The notes under the pieces: model-generated
Databases searched by the model: none
Told to the model about the DNA's origin: nothing
What the model saw: only the letters and a program-made list of their open reading frames with translations
Shown here: piece by piece, positions 8,011-14,087 of the stretch
Layout: each line of letters opens with the position of its first letter
Position numbering within the stretch: the first letter of the stretch is position 1
NCBI GenBank assembly: GCA_002773975.1
Contig: PEZR01000154.1
Coordinates: 1 to 19,650, forward strand
From: Bdellovibrio sp. CG10_big_fil_rev_8_21_14_0_10_47_8
Lineage (GTDB): Bacteria; Bdellovibrionota; Bdellovibrionia; Bdellovibrionales; Bdellovibrionaceae
Length of the DNA stretch: 19,650 bases
Direction: 5' to 3'
Position numbers and translations under genes: made by a program

Positions 8011-8024
8011 TGGCCTTAAGGCCA
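8011..8024. promoter_or_regulatory. 14-bp perfect palindrome in the leader of the solute-binding protein gene
   Basis: TGGCCTTAAGGCCA is fully self-complementary and lies about 25 bases upstream of the GTG at 7986, just before the SD. It could be an operator for a dimeric regulator or a small mRNA hairpin near the ribosome site. Only position and symmetry support this; I do not recognise a known operator. Confidence 0.3.
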
Positions 8025-8113
8025 GAATTCCGACTCCACTCTACCCAATTTGAGTTAAAACAAAAGCATCCTTTTCAATGTTCTGCACTGCGAGATTCTT
8101 GAGAGGTGAAAGA

Positions 8114-9142
8114 TCAATCTTTGAGCACTTGAATTCGCGTTGGTGCGGGCTCCATGCCGTTGGCCTTCAGGAAGTTCAAAGCGGACTCGATGATGGTGTC
8201 GGCGATGGTGAATTGGGAGCCATAATTTTCAATGTAGTAGAGCAATTTGAGGCTAACCCAAGAGTCAGTCATTTCCGAAGTCAAAACAAGAGGTTCAGGC
8301 CAAGCTCGGATGGTTCTGATTTCCTTCAAACTTTCGAGCAGACATTGTTTGGCCAAGGCGATATTGGTATCGGGCTTTAAGCGAAAAATTTGGCTGCGAA
8401 GAATGGGCTGTTCGCCCAAAGAAAAGTTGGCAATCTGAGAATTGGCCAAAAAACGATTGGGCAGAGTGATCAATTCGTCGGTCCAGCCGGTGAGGACTGT
8501 CGCCCGCCAAGAAATCTCTTTCACCTGGCCGACGGTTTTCTGGCCGCCGCTGGTGATTTCAATCCAGTCTCCGATATCAAAGCATTTGTCCAGTTGCAGA
8601 GAAATGCCTGCAAACAAATTGCCCAGGGTGTCTTGCAGAGCAAGACCAAGAATGATGGAAAAAGCGGCAGAGGTTGCCAGCAGAGGCGTGACCTCGAAAC
8701 CAAAAATTGAAGCCGCCCCCCAAAAGACCAGAATCAATGACAAGATCAATGACAGAATGTTGACCATCAAAATCGGAACACCATGTTTCATTGATCCCAG
8801 AAAAAGATACTGAAGGGCGATCAAGCGGCAGGTTTTAACAAAAACCATCATGCCCATAAACAAGGTGCAGATTCCAATATAGGGCAGGGCCCTCATAAAA
8901 ACAGAATCCCCGGTGCCTTGGCGGAGAATGACAAAAGTCGCAAACAAAGTCGCCAAAACCGAAAAATGTCTGGCCAAGTTCTTAAAGTGTTTGCTGAGGT
9001 TCCGATGTCTTTCTGCAGAGACTTCTTTGAGAAAAACTTTATAGAAAATCCAAGCAAGCGCCACCAGTGCCGTGAGAATAATAAAGGGCTCATAATCCAA
9101 AAAGGCGTACAGATTTTTTGTGTTGATGAACTTCTCTCCCAT
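8114..9142 (-). CDS. small-conductance mechanosensitive channel, MscS family
   Basis: 342 residues from the ATG at 9142 (GAGGG a few bases upstream); the longer open frame to 9256 adds a tail without membrane character and overlaps the divergent gene's leader. Membrane helices are visible at about 20-37, 58-75, 83-103 and 122-147, followed by the pore-lining TM3 region (TSAAFSIILGLALQDTLGNL, 157-176) and the MscS beta-domain (DIGDWIEI, then VGQVKEISWRATVL and the ELITLPNRFLANSQIANFS stretch, 189-241). The C-terminal alpha/beta domain runs to the end. It releases solutes from the cytoplasm when inner-membrane tension rises on osmotic downshock. The extra N-terminal helices place it among the larger MscS relatives, not the short E. 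coli MscS. It is divergent from the exported protein at 9272. Confidence 0.93.
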   Translation of the reverse strand: MGEKFINTKNLYAFLDYEPFIILTALVALAWIFYKVFLKEVSAERHRNLSKHFKNLARHFSVLATLFATFVILRQGTGDSVFMRALPYIGICTLFMGMMVFVKTCRLIALQYLFLGSMKHGVPILMVNILSLILSLILVFWGAASIFGFEVTPLLATSAAFSIILGLALQDTLGNLFAGISLQLDKCFDIGDWIEITSGGQKTVGQVKEISWRATVLTGWTDELITLPNRFLANSQIANFSLGEQPILRSQIFRLKPDTNIALAKQCLLESLKEIRTIRAWPEPLVLTSEMTDSWVSLKLLYYIENYGSQFTIADTIIESALNFLKANGMEPAPTRIQVLKD

Positions 9143-9271
9143 GAGCCCTCGTTGATTCCACCAATTGTTACAAAAATTAGGGCAGAGTAAAGGACTTTCG
9201 TCTGGAAAACTGAAACTGGACCTATGGGTTTTGTTCGATGCGCCGAAAAGAGACAATGGAGGAGTCAGGCC

Positions 9272-11305
9272 ATGCGTGATTTGATTATTTGGACACTTTC
9301 CATACTTCTAAGTTTTGAGCCAGCGCTTGCGCGCACGACCCATATTGATTCTCGGGCCAAAGCCGAGAGCAATGTGAATGACATCAAGTCGTTCTTGGAA
9401 AAGACTCAAATCACTCAGCAATCAGTTTCTTTGCGAAAATTTTACGACAATGTTCAAGATCAGCTGCCGGAAGAAATGCGAAAAACGATCGAGCCCGTGG
9501 CCAAGGCATTTGGGGCATATCGTTTGCCGAAATTTGATGTCAGCAAAGTAAAGCTGTCTGACGGCAAAGAGCATTATCAATTGCAGGCCGTTCAAGATGG
9601 CCAAGCGATTTCCATTACCTTTGTCGAGGGCGAGCGGGTCTTTATGAAGGTGAACGGGCAGAACTTGTCCGCCGAAGATATGCAAGGCGACATTGGTTCG
9701 CTGATGAAAAAGATGGGGGCGGATTCAGCGCAAACTCAGCTGTACTTTCCATCACAGAGGGGGCCTGCCTCGGTGGGACGAGCTGTGGCAACACAAAACT
9801 TAGCGCCTAAAAAAATTCAGCTGTTGTCTGCTCAGCAAATTAAAAAACTGAGTTTGCCAGACCGAAAGAAATACTTTCATCAGTTCCGCCAACTGTTGGC
9901 GTCGATGGAGGCTGCTCAAAATGCCTTGATTCAGAAAACAAATAAATCGATCAAAAAGACGCCAAAGAAAACCAGCCGATTTGATTACATCCAGTGGTTG
10001 ATTTCAGAAGCTTGGGCGGCGGACCCAGACGAAGGCAAGTATTGCGTTGCCGCCGGATATATACCAACTGTGAATTACAGTGCAGCCAGGCAGGCGGAAA
10101 AAGGTCGGGGCCTCAGTTGTGGAGTGGATTCTGAAACGGGGACTGTGGCTAAAGAGTGGCAAGGGAATTGTCAAAGCGGAGAATTCTTGTGCAATCCTTT
10201 GGTTTACGGACCGGGAAAAGGCAAACTTTGCGCATCGGCAGGACCTGATACGACCGCACAGTGCAATAGCAAGGTCTCGGACAACGACATTCCAGATCTG
10301 AGCAAAAACCCTGAAGAATTCAACCAATTGAAGGCGAAAGCTCAACAAAATGCTGAGTACTTAATGGAGACCTGTGGCTTGCAGGACTTTAGTCATCAAA
10401 ATCTGACCAAGGACCAGGTCGGGGCTTGTGAAAATGTCAAAGTTCGGGTGAGCGTCATTGAAAGCTGGACCTGTAGCAATGACGACTTCGTCGCTAAATA
10501 CGGCAAGACTTTGTGCCCATCCGGAAAAACGGCGGAGGAGATGGGTCCACGAAAACCTATTGAAACGGTCGTGGTGACCGCGACTCGGGAGGATTCGAAA
10601 ACGACAGCAGCCGGGCCATCGACAGAAGGTGGTGGCGCTGACGGCGCTGGATCCCAGGGCGCCGGAACTGGCAATGCCAGCAACACCGCAAGTGCAACCC
10701 CTGCCGCAGCGGTCGCTGAAGAAGCAAAAGCTCCGCCGACTGATGGACCCACTCAGGGTTCCAAAGCAGCTCCGGACCAAGGGCCAACTCAGGGTTCAAA
10801 AGCTCCGCCGGCGGATGGACCCACTCAGGGTTCCAAAGTAGCTCCTGATCAAGGACCCACTCAGGGTTCCGGCGATTTGGACGGCGGGATTAGCAGCTGT
10901 AGCACCCTGAAATCCAATGAAGCCTACAGTGACCAGGGCGATTGCGGAGGAAATTGGTTCAGTGCAAATCGTCAATGTCGAGCCGGGCAACAGGTAAAAG
11001 GTGTGTATGTCTGCCAGTGTGCTGGCGGGAAAATGCCGACTGATTTCAAGTGTGTATCAGAGAGCAGTTCAAGTGAATCTCGGGACTACTTGAAAGACAG
11101 ATATAGTCGCAAAGATTATTACTCGAAAAGAAAAAGCAAAGGTGGAAATTCAAGCTGGATCTGGATGACTTTGTTGGCCGGTGCCGTTGGTGTCGGGGCT
11201 TATTTCTTGATTCATGCCGGGATTAAGAAATCCTATAAAAACCAAGTTCCGATCTTGCCTCTGCCGCCGGTTCCACCGAGCTTGAGTCCTCCTGCCGCGA
11301 GGTAG
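9272..11305 (+). CDS. large exported Cys-rich repeat protein with a C-terminal membrane anchor
   Basis: 677 residues, no family recognised. The ATG at 9272 has GGAGGAG 7 bases upstream and opens a signal peptide (DLIIWTLSILLSFEPALA, residues 3-20); the longer frame from 9224 lacks both. Order of parts: a charged soluble region (21-245); a Cys-rich segment from about 255 (YCVAAG, LSCG, GNC, FLCNPLVYG, KLC, AQC); a stretch ending in ETVVVTATR (431-439), which looks like a TonB box; Gly/Ala/Ser linker; four 12-residue repeats (486-533); a six-cysteine module (about 543-594); then Arg/Lys/Tyr-rich sequence, one membrane helix (WIWMTLLAGAVGVGAYFLIH, about 628-647) and a Pro-rich tail. This suggests a protein anchored in the inner membrane with a large disulfide-bonded periplasmic part. 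The RDD gene follows after 17 bases, so they probably work together. Confidence 0.85.
   Translation: MRDLIIWTLSILLSFEPALARTTHIDSRAKAESNVNDIKSFLEKTQITQQSVSLRKFYDNVQDQLPEEMRKTIEPVAKAFGAYRLPKFDVSKVKLSDGKEHYQLQAVQDGQAISITFVEGERVFMKVNGQNLSAEDMQGDIGSLMKKMGADSAQTQLYFPSQRGPASVGRAVATQNLAPKKIQLLSAQQIKKLSLPDRKKYFHQFRQLLASMEAAQNALIQKTNKSIKKTPKKTSRFDYIQWLISEAWAADPDEGKYCVAAGYIPTVNYSAARQAEKGRGLSCGVDSETGTVAKEWQGNCQSGEFLCNPLVYGPGKGKLCASAGPDTTAQCNSKVSDNDIPDLSKNPEEFNQLKAKAQQNAEYLMETCGLQDFSHQNLTKDQVGACENVKVRVSVIESWTCSNDDFVAKYGKTLCPSGKTAEEMGPRKPIETVVVTATREDSKTTAAGPSTEGGGADGAGSQGAGTGNASNTASATPAAAVAEEAKAPPTDGPTQGSKAAPDQGPTQGSKAPPADGPTQGSKVAPDQGPTQGSGDLDGGISSCSTLKSNEAYSDQGDCGGNWFSANRQCRAGQQVKGVYVCQCAGGKMPTDFKCVSESSSSESRDYLKDRYSRKDYYSKRKSKGGNSSWIWMTLLAGAVGVGAYFLIHAGIKKSYKNQVPILPLPPVPPSLSPPAAR
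10727..10870 (+). repeat. four 36-nt in-frame tandem repeats with a 72-nt higher-order period
   Basis: Units start at 10727, 10763, 10799 and 10835 and encode KAPPTDGPTQGS, KAAPDQGPTQGS, KAPPADGPTQGS and KVAPDQGPTQGS. Units 1 and 3 match each other better than their neighbours, as do 2 and 4, so the array grew by doubling a 72-nt pair. Differences are largely at third positions, which shows selection on the peptide. The result is a flexible Pro/Gly/Gln linker between the two Cys-rich modules. Confidence 0.95.
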
Positions 11306-11322
11306 GGGGCTGAGGATGTCCA

Positions 11323-11910
11323 ATGTTTGAGCGAGAACCTTTTCTTCCTGAGTTGCCGCCTTTACCGATCGTGCCGGAGGATCGTCCGGGGGACCCTTTG
11401 GACGATTTATTTCCTCGGTCTGGTCTGAATTTCGAAGAGTCTCAAAAAATCTCCACCAGCTTTCATCGAGGCCCTCGCTCTCGGGCGGGTTCCGCTTTGA
11501 TCATGTGGTCTTTGGCCGCCGCTTTCATCGACACCTTGCTGGTGCTTTCAATGAGTTGTGTCTTTTTGTTGTGTTTTTGCTTTCTGTTAAAAATGGGTTT
11601 TGCCCCGGTCATTGTGGAATTTAAAACCACGATGATGGGCTTGGCTTTGTTGCTGATCGTGGGTGTCTTTGTCAGTTATTTGTTGGTTTCCAGAATTTTT
11701 TTGGGTTTCACGATTGGCGAGTGGGCTTGTGGTTTGCGGTTGGGCAGTTTGCAACAACGACACAGCTCCAGCTATGCTTTGAAAGTCTGCGCACGCACGA
11801 CTTTAGTCCTTTTGACCGGAGGAGTGCTTTTGCCAGCCTTGTCTTTGATGGCTGGTGAAGATATTGCCGGACTGATTGTTCGTCTGCCTTTGATTTTTAA
11901 AAAATCCTAA
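11323..11910 (+). CDS. RDD-family integral membrane protein
   Basis: 195 residues; the ATG at 11323 has TGAGGA 6 bases upstream. A cytoplasm-like N-terminal arm rich in Pro and acid residues (1-50, FLPELPPLPIVP) is followed by the RDD signature: RAGSALIMWSLAAAFIDTLL with the conserved Arg and Asp (about 53-72), a second helix pair around 75-122 and a third segment SRIFLGFTIGEWACGLRLGS (123-142), then RTTLVLLTGGVLLPALSLM. RDD proteins are poorly characterised; some are linked to ion transport. The stop of the preceding gene is 17 bases upstream, so they form an operon. Both proteins carry Pro/Leu-rich termini that could meet at the membrane. The end lies 3 bases from the convergent methyltransferase gene. 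Confidence 0.85.
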   Translation: MFEREPFLPELPPLPIVPEDRPGDPLDDLFPRSGLNFEESQKISTSFHRGPRSRAGSALIMWSLAAAFIDTLLVLSMSCVFLLCFCFLLKMGFAPVIVEFKTTMMGLALLLIVGVFVSYLLVSRIFLGFTIGEWACGLRLGSLQQRHSSSYALKVCARTTLVLLTGGVLLPALSLMAGEDIAGLIVRLPLIFKKS

Positions 11911-11913
11911 ATC

Positions 11914-13119
11914 TTAGATTTGGCTCCACCAACTCATCATTTCAAAATGGGGAGACTGCGGGAACTGATCGATGATCGATATCTTTTGCAAATGATATCC
12001 CAGACTTTTGATTTGCCGAGCATCCAGGATAAAGGATTCTAAAAAACAAGACATGTAAATCATATTTCTAGGGCGTTGATTTTCTGCGATCTCTGCCAAG
12101 GGTTTCAGAAAATCCTTTAAGCCAGAGCGGGGAGGATTGACCAAAATCCCCTGATAAGAAGTGAAATTAATTTCTTGTCTTTTTTGGAAATCCCCTTGTT
12201 TTAACTGAATTTTCTCCTGCCATGACTTCATTTCAGGCTGTAACAAAGTTTTTTCAAAACCCAAGAGCGACAAAGAATCAAACTCCAAGGCCTGGACTTG
12301 TTTTGCGTGAGCCGCCAGAGGCAAGGTCAGATTGCCATTGCCACAACCGAACTCGACCCAAGATTGATGACTGATCTCAGGAATGTTTTGCAGAATATGA
12401 TGCAGTTCTTGGATCAGGATTTGATTGGCTTGATCTCCGACCTGGGAAAAGCTGCCAATGGTCGAGTTCAATGACAGGGGAGTGAGCTTGGAATTTTCGC
12501 TAACCCAAGTGCGGGTCCAGGGCTGGGGATCTGGATCCAACAATCGAAATCTCTCCCCGGTCCACTCGAGCTTTTTTCTTCGTTGGCCAATTTCCACCAC
12601 CGCCAATTTCATCAATTGGTGCAGAGTTGTTTTTTCTTCGAAAAGAAACTGAATATCTTTGTTGGCAAAATCGAGCCAAAGACCTGGTTTTTTTAGGGTT
12701 TGCGATTCTTGATTTCCTGGCGGAGCCACTCGTAAACGCAAAGAGCCTTTTTGAATCGGAATCGAGATCTTTTGCAGATTTTGGAAAAAAGAAAAAAGAT
12801 CTTTGGACATCAAGGGGCATTCAACGACCGAGAAAACCCCGCTGCGGTCTTTATTATAAAAGCCCCAATGGCCTTGGTCGTAGACCAAGTCAACTCGGTC
12901 ACGGACATGAAAAGGTCCAGCCGTGAGCACTTTGATTTCAAAATCTGGCAAGAAGTCAGAGATCAGCTGGTTTTCTTGAAGAGCATGAAGGAGAGAGTTT
13001 TTCTTTAATTGAAGTTGCTCTTCATAGGGCCTGTCGATCCACGGACAAACCGAACAAATGTCAGAATGTCCGCAAATGGGTTCGTTCTCATTCTTCTGAT
13101 AAGTATGATTATGTAACAT
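11914..13119 (-). CDS. RlmC/TrmA-family RNA 5-methyluridine methyltransferase
   Basis: SAM-dependent m5U RNA methyltransferase, 401 residues, cytoplasmic. An Fe-S cluster motif C-x5-C-x2-C-PW (Cys16, 22, 25) is completed by Cys101 in VECPL. There is no N-terminal TRAM domain, which argues for an RlmC-like (23S rRNA) rather than RlmD-like enzyme. The SAM-binding loop is VEFGCGNGNLTLPLA, followed by the VNPPRSGL motif (the same NPPR form as RlmC), the catalytic nucleophile Cys358 in MSC and the general base Glu393 in PHFEMM. The target site cannot be fixed from sequence. The ATG at 13119 is chosen over an upstream TTG at 13173 that would overlap the esterase. No SD is visible and the esterase stop is 5 bases before, so initiation is probably coupled to upstream termination. 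Confidence 0.88.
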   Translation of the reverse strand: MLHNHTYQKNENEPICGHSDICSVCPWIDRPYEEQLQLKKNSLLHALQENQLISDFLPDFEIKVLTAGPFHVRDRVDLVYDQGHWGFYNKDRSGVFSVVECPLMSKDLFSFFQNLQKISIPIQKGSLRLRVAPPGNQESQTLKKPGLWLDFANKDIQFLFEEKTTLHQLMKLAVVEIGQRRKKLEWTGERFRLLDPDPQPWTRTWVSENSKLTPLSLNSTIGSFSQVGDQANQILIQELHHILQNIPEISHQSWVEFGCGNGNLTLPLAAHAKQVQALEFDSLSLLGFEKTLLQPEMKSWQEKIQLKQGDFQKRQEINFTSYQGILVNPPRSGLKDFLKPLAEIAENQRPRNMIYMSCFLESFILDARQIKSLGYHLQKISIIDQFPQSPHFEMMSWWSQI

Positions 13120-13124
13120 CAGGT

Positions 13125-14003
13125 CTAAGGGCTTAAGAAGAATTGAGCGAGTTTTCCAATATCCGTGCGGCAATGACCCCCATTTTTGACTGGTGCGAAT
13201 TCAGAAACAGCACCTGCTTTTGTGGCGGCCTGATAAAGCAGCTGGGCTCCCTCAAAAAAACCAAAGTCATCTCGGTCTCCACAGGAGATATAGATCGGAG
13301 TTTTGACCGGTGGTTTGAGATTTTGCGCGAGCAACAATGAGTTGAACTCAGAGTATTCTTTTTCATTGGCGAATTCATTTTTTCCCACGTCCAACACCAT
13401 TTGAACATAAAAAGCATTGGCCCCAGTTCGCGAGATATAAGCATTCACTTCTTTGCTCGAAGAAAATGGCCCAATCTGAGCGATGGCCGGACAACCGATG
13501 GAGACTTTTTCAAAAAGCTCCGGGTTTTTAAGCCATAAAAGGCTGGCGTTATAGCCGCCCATCGATTCGCCAATCAAGTAACGTTTTAGCGGCGGCGCTG
13601 GCAAGCGTTGCTCCATTTCCTTCATCACAGTATTGACGAATTCGGTGTAACGATTTCCGTGTAAGGAAGTGTCGGTTAGAGTCCATTCTCCTCCGTAAGA
13701 AACGCTAATCACATAGGGCGCATATCCCCGTTGTTTTTGCCATTCGGTGATGATTGGTGCATGAAAGTTCAATTCTCCCCACGCTCTTTCGTCTCTCCGA
13801 ATGCCATGAAAATAATAGATCACATCTTGGCTGGGAGCTTTTTGGCCCGAGGAATAAATGCACCAATTGTAGCGCTGGCTTTTTGAGTTCGATTGACCAC
13901 ACTGAGAGTTTTGAAACTCAGCGTGAGCGGACTCAGTCCATAAGCCTAGAAATAGAGATAAAATTAAAACTAAAAATAGAGTATGGGTTCTTCCTTGCCA
14001 CAT
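13125..14003 (-). CDS. secreted alpha/beta-hydrolase, esterase D/feruloyl-esterase-like
   Basis: 292 residues with a clear signal peptide (hydrophobic LFLVLILSLFLGLW, cleavage after AHA at 28). The ATG at 14003 has a full AAGGAGG 7 bases upstream; the frame extends to a GTG at 14024 but the SD lies inside that extension. The fold markers are YYFHGIRRDERAW (63-75, oxyanion-side HG), the nucleophile elbow GESMGG with Ser147, a likely acid at Asp245/Asp246 in CGDRDDFGF, and His277 in NGGHCR. Cysteines after cleavage (QCG, NWC) may form a disulfide. It probably hydrolyses an ester in the periplasm or outside the cell; the substrate is unknown. The methyltransferase gene follows immediately, and the Fic-like lipoprotein gene precedes it by 84 bases. 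Confidence 0.88.
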   Translation of the reverse strand: MWQGRTHTLFLVLILSLFLGLWTESAHAEFQNSQCGQSNSKSQRYNWCIYSSGQKAPSQDVIYYFHGIRRDERAWGELNFHAPIITEWQKQRGYAPYVISVSYGGEWTLTDTSLHGNRYTEFVNTVMKEMEQRLPAPPLKRYLIGESMGGYNASLLWLKNPELFEKVSIGCPAIAQIGPFSSSKEVNAYISRTGANAFYVQMVLDVGKNEFANEKEYSEFNSLLLAQNLKPPVKTPIYISCGDRDDFGFFEGAQLLYQAATKAGAVSEFAPVKNGGHCRTDIGKLAQFFLSP

Positions 14004-14087
14004 TACGAAACCTCCTTGGATCACTGGATCCGAAGAAAAGTGTTTCGAATTTGCCCGCTGATGGCAAGGGGAAGGTGAAAAATAACC

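Noticed and set aside
9143..9256. N-terminal extension of the MscS protein
   Set aside because: Overlaps the leader of the divergent gene, has no membrane or signal character and no SD.
10727..10870. CRISPR array
   Set aside because: The repeats are directly adjacent, with no spacers, and encode an in-frame peptide repeat.
10361..10990. Long minus-strand open frames opposite the repeat protein
   Set aside because: They mirror the biased Gly/Ala/Pro codons of the plus-strand gene; no SD and no protein-like pattern.
11890..11930. AAATCCTAA/TTAGATTT as a bidirectional terminator between convergent genes
   Set aside because: Short, AT-only stem with a bulge and no following T-run.
14018..14031. 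GGATC-ACTG-GATCC near-palindrome upstream of the esterase
   Set aside because: Only 5-bp arms in the leader; no second copy or positional logic to support an operator.
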